This document shows positions 1-11,173 of a stretch of DNA of 33,620 bases, piece by piece (the stretch's first letter is position 1; each line of letters begins with the position of its first letter). The notes under the pieces were generated by a model. It did no database searches. It was not told the DNA's origin and saw nothing but the letters and a program-made list of their open reading frames with translations. The position numbers and the translations under genes were made by a program. Origin of the DNA: CAZJFH01 sp964545205 (GTDB lineage Bacteria > Pseudomonadota > Alphaproteobacteria > Rhodospirillales > Magnetospirillaceae); NCBI GenBank assembly GCA_964545205.1, contig CAZJFH010000056.1, positions 1 through 33,620 on the forward strand. Direction: 5' to 3'.

Positions 1-1313
<1,313 letters not shown>

Positions 1314-1323
1314 CGATAAAAGC

Positions 1324-1346
1324 CCCTCTCCCCTCGTGGGAGAGGG
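1324..1346. repeat. Hairpin downstream of metH (possible weak terminator)
   Basis: A perfect 9-bp inverted repeat, CCCTCTCCC at 1324-1332 and GGGAGAGGG at 1338-1346, encloses a CTCGT loop eleven bases after the metH stop. No T-run follows, so it is not a canonical intrinsic terminator. It may stabilise the metH 3' end or simply be a dispersed GC-rich palindrome. Confidence 0.5.
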
Positions 1347-1353
1347 ACATCCC

Positions 1354-1394
1354 TTGCCCCCGTCCGACAGACTGCCTATCGTTGTCCGACAACG
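1354..1394 (+). promoter_or_regulatory. Putative promoter and palindromic operator of the RHH-PIN-helicase operon
   Basis: TTGCCC (1354-1359) and TATCGT (1377-1382) are spaced by 17 bp and form a plausible sigma-70-type promoter. A perfect palindrome with 6-bp arms (CGTTGT at 1380-1385, ACAACG at 1389-1394, 3-nt spacer) overlaps the expected start of transcription and runs up to the Shine-Dalgarno GGAGG. The octamer GTCCGACA occurs at 1362-1369 and again at 1384-1391. This arrangement suits autoregulation by the small putative DNA-binding protein encoded next, as in many toxin-antitoxin loci. Function is inferred from position and symmetry only. Confidence 0.45.
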
Positions 1395-1403
1395 GAGGTG
1401 GCG

Positions 1404-1679
1404 ATGAGTGAGACACAGCGCGAGGACGAGCCGCTTCGGCAGGAGACGGTGCGGCGGCTGAAGGCCGCCGGCCAGGGGTTCGGCGCCCGCAAGGACCGCA
1501 AGGTCAGCGGCCGCATCAGCGGCGAGCTGCTGGCCGTGGTCAAACGGCGCCTCGGCGTGTCCTCCGACACCGAGGCGATCGAGATGGCCCTGGTCAACAT
1601 GGCGCTGACCGACGATTACGGCGCCTGGCTCGTCGACCAGGCCGGCCGCCTCGATCCGGATTTCAAGCTTGAGCTTTGA
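1404..1679 (+). CDS. Small putative ribbon-helix-helix protein, antitoxin-like
   Basis: This 91-residue protein has a charged N-terminus and then a segment (about residues 35-70) with KVSGRISGELLAVVKRRL followed by SDTEAIEMALVNMA. A short strand followed by two helices of this kind is what ribbon-helix-helix antitoxins such as the VapB/CopG classes show. It lies directly upstream of a PIN-domain gene and overlaps it by 11 bp, the usual antitoxin-toxin order. I chose ATG 1404 because GGAGG at 1394-1398 lies 5 bases upstream; an in-frame GTG at 1398 would sit inside that Shine-Dalgarno. A palindrome just upstream could be its operator. The fold and antitoxin role are inferences from pattern and context. 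Unlike textbook type II modules, the operon continues into a helicase gene. Confidence 0.6.
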   Translation: MSETQREDEPLRQETVRRLKAAGQGFGARKDRKVSGRISGELLAVVKRRLGVSSDTEAIEMALVNMALTDDYGAWLVDQAGRLDPDFKLEL

Positions 1680-2228
1680 CCTCGACCAGACGCTGCGGCG
1701 GCTGAAGCCGGAGAAGCGCTCCAGGCGGATCGCGCCGCGCGACGCCGCGGCCCTGCTGGCGAAGAATCCGCCGCGCCAGCCGGTCGTGCCCGACGCCACG
1801 GTCTACATCCACGCCGGCCAGGGCAAGCTTCCCGGACATGTCGGCGCCATGGTCCGCGACTGGCCGCAACGGCACTGCAGCGTGGCGCTGGGCGAGATCG
1901 CCTATGCCATCGGTCGGCTGGAGCCGGGCGACCCGCGCACCCCGGCGCGGCGGGCCTTCTTCGAGGACGTCGTCCGCCGCGTCCCGTCGCACAAGGTGGT
2001 GACGCCGGACCATGCGACGCACGTCCAGGCTGGCATCTTGCTCGGCGTGCTGAGTCGGCTGCAATCGCTGCCGGCGGGCAGCCATCGCCGGCACCTCAAC
2101 GACCTGCTCATCCTGCTGGCCGCCCGCCGGGTCGGCGCGGCGGTGCTGACGGCGAATATTGGCGACTTCGACCTGCTGCAGCAGCTCGTTCCCGATGCCG
2201 GCGTGATTTTCTACAGGGCCGCGCAAGC

Positions 2229-2232
<4 letters not shown>
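1669..2232 (+). CDS. PIN-domain protein (VapC-like putative RNase toxin)
   Basis: This 187-residue protein has the four acidic residues expected of a PIN nuclease: D42 in VVPDATVYI, E76 in SVALGEIAYAI, D145 in HLNDLLILLAA, and N163/D166 in TANIGDF. PIN proteins are Mg/Mn-dependent ribonucleases, and VapC toxins of this fold typically cut tRNA or rRNA. It is longer than the usual VapC of about 130 residues because of a basic N-terminal extension of about 40 residues (RRLKPEKRSRRI). The start is a TTG at 1669, overlapping the preceding gene by 11 bp; no good ATG lies before the PIN core. Its stop overlaps the helicase start (ATGA, 2229-2232), so translation of the two is probably coupled. The nuclease fold is well supported, but the target and toxin activity are inferred. 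Confidence 0.72.
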
Positions 2233-4976
<2,744 letters not shown>

Positions 4977-5044
4977 GGCGAGCGCGCGTCGCCACGGGCG
5001 CTCTGGAAAACGGGCTCCCGCCTTCGAGCTGTGACGAAATTCAA

Positions 5045-5233
5045 CCCGTCGCTCCCGCGGGAAGAGCGTGTGAAGAAATACGATCCGCCGCTCCCGCGAA
5101 AGCGGGAGCCCATTCCTGAGGCGTCGCAATCTGTTGAAATGCCACAGGAATGGATGCCCGCTTTCGCGGGCATGACGCCTGAAATCGCTGCTCGCGGTAT
5201 TTCTTCACAAGCTCCTTCGCGGGAGCGGCGGGG
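5045..5233. repeat. Compound palindromic repeat element between convergent genes
   Basis: This intergenic element has nested symmetry. Its outer arms, 5045-5080 and 5198-5233, are inverted copies of about 36 bp with few mismatches and one indel. Inside lie two perfect 8-bp hairpins: GCTCCCGC/GCGGGAGC (5090-5097 and 5102-5109, GAAA loop) and ATGCCCGC/GCGGGCAT (5154-5161 and 5166-5173, TTTC loop, GAAA on the other strand). A perfect 9-bp pair, CCATTCCTG (5110-5118) and CAGGAATGG (5145-5153), joins them. The region 5161-5205 recurs inverted at 19160-19205. It resembles a REP/BIME-type mosaic element. Lying between two genes that end toward it, it could terminate or stabilise transcripts from both sides. 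No transposase is present. Confidence 0.8.
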
Positions 5234-7807
5234 TCACTTTTCGCCCCACACCTTCTCGATCCACCACGGCTCGGACGCGGCCAGCTTCTCGAAGTCGTAG
5301 CCCGGCACCGGCTTCGAGAAGTAGAAGCCCTGGGCCTCGTCGACGCCGTTGTCGCGCAGGAACTGCAGCTGCTCGAGCGTTTCGATGCCCTCGACGTTGA
5401 CCTTGCAGCCGATGCCGTGGCCGAGATTGATGATGGTGCGCACGATCGCGGCGTTGTCGGGGTGCAGGCCGATGTCGGTGACGAAGGAGCGGTCGATCTT
5501 GAGCTTGTCGACCGGGAACTTCTTCAGGTAGTTCAGCGACGAATAGCCGGTGCCGAAGTCGTCGATCGAGATCTGCACGCGGATGTCGCGGAGCTGGCCC
5601 AGGGTCTCGAGGGTCGCCTCGAGGCTGTGCATCGCGATCGATTCGGTGATCTCGAGCTGCAGCAGCTCGGGGCTGAGTCCGGTCTGTTCCAGCACGTCGC
5701 GCACGATCGAGACCAGGTCCTGGTGCTTGAACTGCGCCGCCGACAGGTTCACCGCCACCCGCGCCGCGCGCAGGCCCTGGAGCTGCCAGCGCCGCGCCTG
5801 GGCGCAGGCGTGCTGCAGGATCCAGCGGCCCAGCGGGTAGATCAGGTCGGTGCGCTCGATGATCGGGATGAACTCGCCGGGCGGCACCGAGCCGCGCTCG
5901 GGGTGGAACCAGCGCACCAGCGCCTCGGAGCCGGTGATGTGCCCCGTCGCGACGTCGATCAGCGGCTGGTAGTACATCGTGAGCTGGTCCGAGCCCAGGG
6001 CGTGGCGCAGGTCGCGCTCGATCGCCTTGCGCGCCTGGACCTCGGCGTTCATCTCCGAGACGTAGAAGTGGTAGTTGTTGCGCCCCTCGGCCTTCGAGCG
6101 GTACAGCGCGAGGTCGGCGTACTTGAAGAGCTGGTCGGTGTCGGCGGCGTCGTTGGGATAGACGGTGACCCCGATCGAGGTCGAGGTGACGATCTCGTTG
6201 CCTTCCAGCCCGAACGGATCGGCGATGGTGCGGATGATGGCCTCGGCCACCGTGCTGGCGCCGTCGGCCGAGTTCAGGTTGGTCAGCAGGATGGCGAATT
6301 CGTCGCCGCCCAGGCGCGCCACGGTGTCGGTCTCGCGCACGCAGCGCAGCAGGCGCTTGGCGACGGCCTTGAGCAGCAGGTCGCCGAAATGGTGGCCGAG
6401 CGTGTCGTTGACGTCCTTGAACTTGTCGAGGTCGAGGATCATCAGCGCCAGCATGGTGCCCGAGCGCTTGGCCTGGGCGAGCGCCAGCCGCAGCCGTTCC
6501 TGGAACAGCGCCCGGTTGGGCAGGTCGGTCAGGCTGTCGTGATGCGCCAGGTGCTGGATGCGGGCCGCCGCCTGCTTGCGGTCGGTGATGTCGCGCCCGA
6601 CCACCACCAGGCCCTTGCGGCTGCCGTCCTCGTGGAACAGCGGTATCTTGAGCATGTCGAAGACCTTGGGCGTGCCGTCGGGCTGCAGCACGCCGGTCTC
6701 GTAGGACAGCGGCCGGCCTTCGCGCCAGGCCTCCTCGTCGGTGGCGTCGATCTCGCCGGTGACGTCGCCGAACCGGAAGCTGGCGGCCGCCAGTTCGGCC
6801 GGCGTGCGGCCCTGGTAGTCGACGCCGTCGAGATCGAACAGCTCGAGGTAGAACCGGTTGGCGATCAGGAACCGGTCGTGGCCGTCGCGGAAGCACACCA
6901 TGTCGGGCATGGCGTTGATCAGCGTGGTCAGCCACTCCTTCTGGTTCTTGAGCTCCTCCTCGGCCTCCTTGCGTTCGGTGATGTCGTGGGCGATGCCGAT
7001 GAACAGGCGCTGGCCGCCGAGTTCCATCTCCGAGACCGACAGCTCGACGGGGAAGCCGACGCCGTCGCGGCGCACCGCGCCGATCTCGCGGCGGCGGCCG
7101 ATGAACTGCTCGGCGGCCTCGGCGTGGCCGCGCAGCGGCGTGCGGCCCAGGGCCGGGATCAGGAGGCCGATGTCCTTGCCGACGATCTCGTGCGGCTGAT
7201 AGCCGAAGATGTCGCCGGCCGCCGCGTTGAACGTGCCGATCGCCCCCTTGTCGTCGAAGGTGACGATGGCGTCGGCGGTGTTGTCGACGACGGCGCGGAT
7301 GTGCAGTTCCGACAGGCGGTAGTTCTCGGCCAGCGCCTGCATGGTCCGCGCCTGCTGGCGCAGCACCTGCTCGCGGGCGGCGGCGGCGGTCGTGTCGGTG
7401 ACCTGCAGCAGGCAGTGGCGCTTGGCGCCGTCGGCCTCGGCGAGCGGCTTGAGGATGACGATCTGCTTCATCGGCTCGGGCGCGCCGCCGCGGCCGGGCT
7501 TGGTCAGCGGCAGCAGCCGCTTGTGCAGCGACGAGGACAACAGCGACGACAGCCGCAGCCGCACCGCCTCTTCGACGGCCACGGCCAGGCGGCTGCCGGC
7601 GATCTCGGGAAAGATGTCGACCAGCCGCCGCCCGCAGGCCGCCTCGGCCGGCACGCCGGCGGCCTCCGCCAGCCAGGCGTTCCATTCGACGACCGCGCCC
7701 TCGTGGTCGAGGACGGCGATGCCGACCTCGCTGGCGTCGAGGACCGCGCCCAGCAGCGAGCCGCCGCCGCCGGCGACCGCCTTCGCGGACTCGCCGGTGC
7801 GCTTCAC
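5234..7807 (-). CDS. PAS-PAS-PAS-GGDEF-EAL cyclic-di-GMP protein
   Basis: This 857-residue cytoplasmic protein has no membrane segments. Three PAS-like regions occupy about residues 18-135, 165-285 and 290-415 (the last two end in DITERK and DITDRK). They are followed by a GGDEF domain (about 418-585) and an EAL domain (about 595-845). The cyclase motif GGDEF is intact at 500-504, and RETD (491-494), five residues before it, fits the RxxD inhibitory site. The phosphodiesterase motif EAL (628-630), DDFGTGYSS (749-757), KIDRSF and EGIET are also intact. Both synthesis and hydrolysis of cyclic-di-GMP are therefore possible, with PAS domains as sensors. The start is GTG at 7807 and overlaps the stop of the CheC-like gene (GTGA, 7804-7807), implying translational coupling. 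The net activity cannot be told from sequence. Confidence 0.95.
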   Translation of the reverse strand: MKRTGESAKAVAGGGGSLLGAVLDASEVGIAVLDHEGAVVEWNAWLAEAAGVPAEAACGRRLVDIFPEIAGSRLAVAVEEAVRLRLSSLLSSSLHKRLLPLTKPGRGGAPEPMKQIVILKPLAEADGAKRHCLLQVTDTTAAAAREQVLRQQARTMQALAENYRLSELHIRAVVDNTADAIVTFDDKGAIGTFNAAAGDIFGYQPHEIVGKDIGLLIPALGRTPLRGHAEAAEQFIGRRREIGAVRRDGVGFPVELSVSEMELGGQRLFIGIAHDITERKEAEEELKNQKEWLTTLINAMPDMVCFRDGHDRFLIANRFYLELFDLDGVDYQGRTPAELAAASFRFGDVTGEIDATDEEAWREGRPLSYETGVLQPDGTPKVFDMLKIPLFHEDGSRKGLVVVGRDITDRKQAAARIQHLAHHDSLTDLPNRALFQERLRLALAQAKRSGTMLALMILDLDKFKDVNDTLGHHFGDLLLKAVAKRLLRCVRETDTVARLGGDEFAILLTNLNSADGASTVAEAIIRTIADPFGLEGNEIVTSTSIGVTVYPNDAADTDQLFKYADLALYRSKAEGRNNYHFYVSEMNAEVQARKAIERDLRHALGSDQLTMYYQPLIDVATGHITGSEALVRWFHPERGSVPPGEFIPIIERTDLIYPLGRWILQHACAQARRWQLQGLRAARVAVNLSAAQFKHQDLVSIVRDVLEQTGLSPELLQLEITESIAMHSLEATLETLGQLRDIRVQISIDDFGTGYSSLNYLKKFPVDKLKIDRSFVTDIGLHPDNAAIVRTIINLGHGIGCKVNVEGIETLEQLQFLRDNGVDEAQGFYFSKPVPGYDFEKLAASEPWWIEKVWGEK

Positions 7808-8433
7808 GAAGGCACCCGCAGCAGATGGGCCTCGATCCGCTGACGGAAACTGCGCGCCGAATCCACCTCCATCACGAAGGCGACGAAGCCGTTCAGCGGC
7901 CGGTTCTCCAGCGCGAAATCGACGTGCAGGAACAACACCACGTCCTGGCGGCCCCGCTCGGCCTGGGCGTCGCCGATGCCGAGCACCGTCCGGCCGGGAC
8001 CGGCCACGAACTGGGGCAGCGCGCCGCGCAGGCTGTCGTCCAGCTCGGCGGCGATGCTGCCGATGCAGGCGTTGAGCACCACGTTGCCGACCTCGACCAG
8101 GGCGCAGCTCTCGAGTTCGCTGAACATGTCGAGCGGCACGGCGTCGAGCAGGATCGTGCGCACCAGCTCGAGGCTGCCGGCTTCGGGAAAGATCAGCAGG
8201 ATCTCGCCGGAAAACCGCCCGCTGAACCGCTGGCGGATGGCCACCACCGAACCGTCGGCGGCCTCGGCGGCGAGGCGCTCGGCGGCGCCGTGCCGGTCCA
8301 TGACGTCGGCGGCGGGCAGCGACAGCCGCACCGGCTCGGCGATCATCTCGCCCAGCGCCGTGGCGGCGCGGGCGATCGCCCGCGCCATGATCCGGCTCAC
8401 CGCGTCGTGCTGCTCGGCCGTCAGCGCGATCAC
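7804..8433 (-). CDS. CheC/CheX-like chemotaxis phosphatase-fold protein
   Basis: This 209-residue protein resembles the CheC family, which dephosphorylates the response regulator CheY-P. The second family motif is present: CALVEVGNVVLNA with E114 and N117. The equivalent first motif (D10 to L27, ending AATAL) has R14 and A17 where the catalytic Glu and Asn would be expected, so only one site looks active. I chose GTG 8433 because GGAG lies 7 bases upstream; a GTG at 8439 is too close to it. The open frame continues far upstream without coding character. It overlaps the downstream GGDEF-EAL gene by 4 bp, suggesting that it serves that protein, perhaps as an adaptor or phosphatase for an unlinked receiver. 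That link is inference. Confidence 0.72.
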   Translation of the reverse strand: MIALTAEQHDAVSRIMARAIARAATALGEMIAEPVRLSLPAADVMDRHGAAERLAAEAADGSVVAIRQRFSGRFSGEILLIFPEAGSLELVRTILLDAVPLDMFSELESCALVEVGNVVLNACIGSIAAELDDSLRGALPQFVAGPGRTVLGIGDAQAERGRQDVVLFLHVDFALENRPLNGFVAFVMEVDSARSFRQRIEAHLLRVPS

Positions 8434-8625
8434 TGCCACTCTCCGAAGCGGGACGTTCCTGCCTTCATCGCCATCTCCGCCCGTCGCACCGCGCCAGGAA
8501 TATCGCGGCAAGTGTACAGACAAGACGGCCGGCCGGCAATTTCCGCTACTGCCGGTTCGATCCGGTTCCGCGCCCAGGCGCGACCTGCTATCGTCGGGGT
8601 TTTCCTGCTCGATCTGCGAGGGTTC

Positions 8626-9033
8626 ATGACGATCTCCCACCACGCCGCCCTGATCTACACGATGACCATGGTCTCGGCGGCCGACCGCGAGATGAGCGAC
8701 AACGAGATGCGCACGATGGGCGAACTGGTGCGCGTGCTGCCGGCGTTCGAGGACTACGACCCGGCGCTGCTGCCGACCACCGCCGGCACCTGCGCCGAAC
8801 TGCTCGACGACGAGCAGGGCTTCGATCGGGTGATCGCGCTGATCCGGGCGGCGCTGCCGCCGCATCTGCGCGAAACCGCCTACGCCCTGGCCTGCGACGT
8901 CGCCGCCTCGGACGGCCGCGCCTCGCAGGAGGTGCTGCGGCTGCTCGAAATGCTGCGCCACGAGCTGGAAATCGATCGCCTCGCCGCCGCCGCCATCGAA
9001 CGCGCGGCGCGCGTGCGTTTCGCGAGGCCGTGA
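8626..9033 (+). CDS. TerB-family (tellurite-resistance-like) protein
   Basis: This 135-residue, mostly helical acidic protein carries the TerB-like pattern of an N-terminal helix followed by SAADREMSDNEMRTMGEL and a second half with a similar acidic signature, AASDGRASQEVLRLLEML. These two Asp/Glu-rich helix-helix segments are typical of TerB-like domains, which are proposed to bind metal and are found in many proteins unrelated to tellurite. ATG 8626 is the first residue that aligns with the domain start. It is divergent from the CheC-like gene, separated by 192 bp, and its stop overlaps the next start (TGATG, 9031-9035), so it shares an operon with the dehydrogenase gene. Its biochemical role is unknown. 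Confidence 0.75.
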   Translation: MTISHHAALIYTMTMVSAADREMSDNEMRTMGELVRVLPAFEDYDPALLPTTAGTCAELLDDEQGFDRVIALIRAALPPHLRETAYALACDVAASDGRASQEVLRLLEMLRHELEIDRLAAAAIERAARVRFARP

Positions 9034-9920
9034 TGGGCGCGCTGGACGGCCGCACCGTCGGGGTCGTCGGGCTCGGCCTGATGGGGCGGCCGATGGCGCT
9101 CAACCTGCACCGCGCCGGCGCCGAGACGATCATCCACAACCGCAGCCGCGGCGTCGTCGACGAACTCGCCGCGGCGGGCCTGCAGCCGGCCGACAGCCCG
9201 CGCGAGGTGGCGCGCCGCGCCGAGATGGTGATCCTGATGCTGCCCGACACCGCCACCGTCGAGGCGATCGTCGCCGGCCCCGACGGGCTGCTGGAGGGCC
9301 TGCAGCCGGGCGGGCTGGTGATCGACATGGGCACCACCCTGCCGACGGCGACCCGCGCGCTGGCGGCGAAGGTCGAAGGCGTGTGCTGCGGCTGGGTCGA
9401 CGCGCCGGTCTCCGGCGGCCAGGTCGGCGCCGAGACAGCCAGCCTGACCATCATGGCCGGCGGCAGCGACGCGACCTTCCGGCGGGCGCTGCCGCTGTTC
9501 CAGGTCCTCGGCAAGCACGTCACCCATGTCGGCGACGTCGGCGCCGGCCAGGTCGCCAAGGCCGCCAACCAGGTCATCGTCGGCCTGACCATCGGCGCGG
9601 TGTCGGAGGCGATGGCCCTGGCCCGGCGCGGCGGCGTCGCGCCCGAGAAGCTGCGCGAGGCGCTGATGGGCGGCTTCGCCGCTTCGCGGATCCTCGACCT
9701 GCACGGCCAACGCATGGCCACGAAGAACTTCCAGCCCGGCGCCAAGGCGACGACCCAGCGCAAGGACCTCGACCAGGCGGTGACCCTGGCCGCCGAATAC
9801 GGGCTCGACCTGCCGATCACCGCACTGTGCCGCGAGCTCTACGACCGCCTGATCGCACAGGGCGACGGCGGCCTCGACCATTCGGCGCTGGTGCGGCTGT
9901 ACGGCTGGAACGGCGACTAG
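9033..9920 (+). CDS. NAD(P)-dependent 3-hydroxyisobutyrate dehydrogenase-family oxidoreductase
   Basis: This 295-residue enzyme belongs to the beta-hydroxyacid dehydrogenase family. The N-terminal Rossmann motif is VGVVGLGLMGRPMA, the substrate-binding signature is VDAPVSGGQVGAE, and the catalytic lysine lies in GAGQVAKAANQ. Family members oxidise 3-hydroxyisobutyrate (valine breakdown) or reduce tartronate semialdehyde; which applies here cannot be told from motifs. ATG 9033 is preferred over the adjacent GTG 9030 because AGG at 9025-9027 lies 5 bases upstream. It overlaps the TerB-like stop. Its own stop is 7 bp from the stop of convergent hicB. Confidence 0.88.
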   Translation: MGALDGRTVGVVGLGLMGRPMALNLHRAGAETIIHNRSRGVVDELAAAGLQPADSPREVARRAEMVILMLPDTATVEAIVAGPDGLLEGLQPGGLVIDMGTTLPTATRALAAKVEGVCCGWVDAPVSGGQVGAETASLTIMAGGSDATFRRALPLFQVLGKHVTHVGDVGAGQVAKAANQVIVGLTIGAVSEAMALARRGGVAPEKLREALMGGFAASRILDLHGQRMATKNFQPGAKATTQRKDLDQAVTLAAEYGLDLPITALCRELYDRLIAQGDGGLDHSALVRLYGWNGD

Positions 9921-9927
9921 GCCGCAG

Positions 9928-10320
9928 TCACTTCGTGCGCATCGTGAGATCGGCGATGAAGGCGCCGCGACTCTGTCGCCTGGCTGCCGCGAGGTCGTCC
10001 AGCCGACGGAGAACCCGCCGCGGCAAGGTGATGTTCACCCTCTCGATGCTGTCGTCGAACAGGGCCGGGTCGAGGTCCAGGATCCCGACGGTCCAGCCCT
10101 CGTAGCCGGGCAGGCTGCGTACCTCGTCGAGGCGCGAGGGCGACGGCACGGCACTGCCGGCGTCCAGGGCGGCATCGACCCAGGCCGCCACGGCCTCCTT
10201 CGCCGCATCCAGCGCCTCGTCGAGGGTGTCGCCCGCCGAGAAGCAGCCTGGCAGATCGGGGACGACGACACCGAATGCCGTCGTGTCCGAGCCTTCTTCG
10301 ATCAGGATGGGATAGCGCAT
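9928..10320 (-). CDS. hicB: HicB family antitoxin
   Basis: This 130-residue protein begins MRYPILIEEG and carries the partial RNase H-like HicB fold (VVVPDLPGCFSAGDTLDEAL, about residues 17-36). It ends with a basic ribbon-helix-helix-like DNA-binding tail (VNITLPRRVLRRLDDLA). HicB proteins neutralise HicA and repress their own promoter. The start ATG overlaps the stop of hicA (TGATG at 10322-10318), so the order is toxin first and antitoxin second, the normal hicAB arrangement. A palindrome over the hicA promoter is a likely binding site. It is convergent with the dehydrogenase gene, with only 7 bp between stops. Confidence 0.92.
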   Translation of the reverse strand: MRYPILIEEGSDTTAFGVVVPDLPGCFSAGDTLDEALDAAKEAVAAWVDAALDAGSAVPSPSRLDEVRSLPGYEGWTVGILDLDPALFDDSIERVNITLPRRVLRRLDDLAAARRQSRGAFIADLTMRTK

Positions 10321-10499
10321 CAAATGCCTGCCTGCTTGCGGATTGCCGCCACCAACCCGGCCCCAAGATCCTTTTTCGGGTGAGGGACCACGACGATTCC
10401 CGGTCTGGCGGGGTGCTTGAAGACGTGGTGCGAGCCGCGGACGCGGTCCAGAACCCAGCCCTTCGCTTTCAGAAGTGCAATCAGGTCCGAGCTTCTCAC
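10320..10499 (-). CDS. hicA: HicA family toxin (59 residues)
   Basis: This short gene encodes 59 residues, the usual HicA size. The sequence starts as MRSSDLIALLKAKGWVLDRV, followed by RGSHHVFKHP with the conserved catalytic histidine, then GIVVVPHPKKDLGAGLVAAI. HicA has a double-stranded-RNA-binding-like fold and cleaves mRNA, blocking translation. The start is GTG at 10499, with GGAAG about 8 bases upstream. The stop overlaps the ATG of hicB. The family assignment is firm because nearly every conserved position is present. The residue corresponding to the active-site His is intact, so the toxin is probably functional. Confidence 0.92.
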   Translation of the reverse strand: MRSSDLIALLKAKGWVLDRVRGSHHVFKHPARPGIVVVPHPKKDLGAGLVAAIRKQAGI

Positions 10500-10523
10500 C
10501 GGCGCTCTTCCTTCGGCCCTTTC

Positions 10524-10558
10524 GTGTGTACGTTACACACCGGCCGTATTGGTGTCAA
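10524..10558 (-). promoter_or_regulatory. hicAB promoter with palindromic operator
   Basis: On the minus strand a perfect TTGACA (10558-10553) is followed after 17 bp by TAACGT (10535-10530), a convincing promoter for hicA. A perfect palindrome with 7-bp arms, GTGTGTA/TACACAC (10524-10530 and 10534-10540, spacer CGT), covers the -10 box and the expected start site, the position expected for HicB repression. A second, imperfect palindrome at 10551-10569 (GGTGT...ACACC around AACGTT) overlaps the -35 and shares the GTGT/ACAC ends, so it could be a second operator. The promoter lies inside the last codons of the ChaC-like gene. Confidence 0.7.
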
Positions 10559-11090
10559 CGTTCCACACCGTTTTCTTCGCCTCGACCAGCGCCAGCAGGC
10601 GCTCCAGCCGCGAGTCGCGGATGCCGAGTTCCTGCAGGTGGCGCACGGTGTTCTCCAGGTATTCCCGGCAGGCGCCCTTGGCGCCGCAGGCGCCGCGGAT
10701 CAGCGCCGCCGCCTCGGCCGGCGCCGGGCGGACGTACTGCGCGTGGTCGCGGCGGGCGACGAAGCCGTAGGTCGCGACGCGGCGGCCGTCGTCGAGGCGG
10801 GCCGGCAGCATGCGCGGCGTGTAGACGTTGGTGATCATCTCGCGCTCGTGCAGCATCGCCTTGACCGCCTCGACCTCGTCCGCCGCGACGCGCAGCACGC
10901 GGCCGCGGCACGAGCCGCCGCGATCGAGGCCGAGCACCAGGCCCGGCGCCTCGGGGCGGCCGCGGTAACGGGTCGACAGGATGCACATGGCGCGGTGCCA
11001 GCCGTGCACCACCGCGGTCGCCTCCTCCAGCGGCTCGAAATCCGGCCGCCACATCAGCGAGCCGTATGCGAACACCCAGAAATCCCGCAT
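10533..11090 (-). CDS. ChaC-like gamma-glutamylcyclotransferase
   Basis: This 185-residue protein starts MRDFWVFAYGSLMWRPDFEP. The FAYGSLMW substrate-binding loop is diagnostic of the gamma-glutamylcyclotransferase fold. Further family features are HGWHRAMCILSTRYRG, APGLVLGLDRGG and the later EREMITNVYTPR, with acidic residues in the pocket. ChaC enzymes release 5-oxoproline from glutathione. I preferred ATG 11090, which has GGAG 6 bases upstream; ATG 11102 would add four residues. The last residues (VDTNTAGV) are encoded by the hicAB promoter region, and the TAA stop is part of its -10 box, so the tail may have changed when hicAB arrived. Divergent from the DUF2125 gene. Confidence 0.88.
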   Translation of the reverse strand: MRDFWVFAYGSLMWRPDFEPLEEATAVVHGWHRAMCILSTRYRGRPEAPGLVLGLDRGGSCRGRVLRVAADEVEAVKAMLHEREMITNVYTPRMLPARLDDGRRVATYGFVARRDHAQYVRPAPAEAAALIRGACGAKGACREYLENTVRHLQELGIRDSRLERLLALVEAKKTVWNVDTNTAGV

Positions 11091-11173
11091 CTCGCGCTCC
11101 ATAGGCCTTCTGCGCAGCATAGCCGCTCGCGCCGCCCCGCGACAGCCGCCAGCGGCCCGGCTATAACGGCGGC

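Noticed and set aside
1324..1346. Intrinsic terminator after metH
   Set aside because: The hairpin is strong but lacks a downstream T-run, so it is listed as a hairpin only.
5417..7843. Long plus-strand frame opposite the GGDEF-EAL gene
   Set aside because: No domains, repetitive Val/Asp/Gln-rich sequence; the complementary frame contains complete PAS, GGDEF and EAL motifs.
7825..8625. Upstream extension of the TerB-like frame
   Set aside because: It overlaps the CheC-like gene on the other strand and has no domain character; homology starts at ATG 8626.
9928..10499. hicAB as part of a larger defence island
   Set aside because: The flanking genes are ordinary metabolic genes and no other defence gene is adjacent, so it is treated as a solitary toxin-antitoxin pair.
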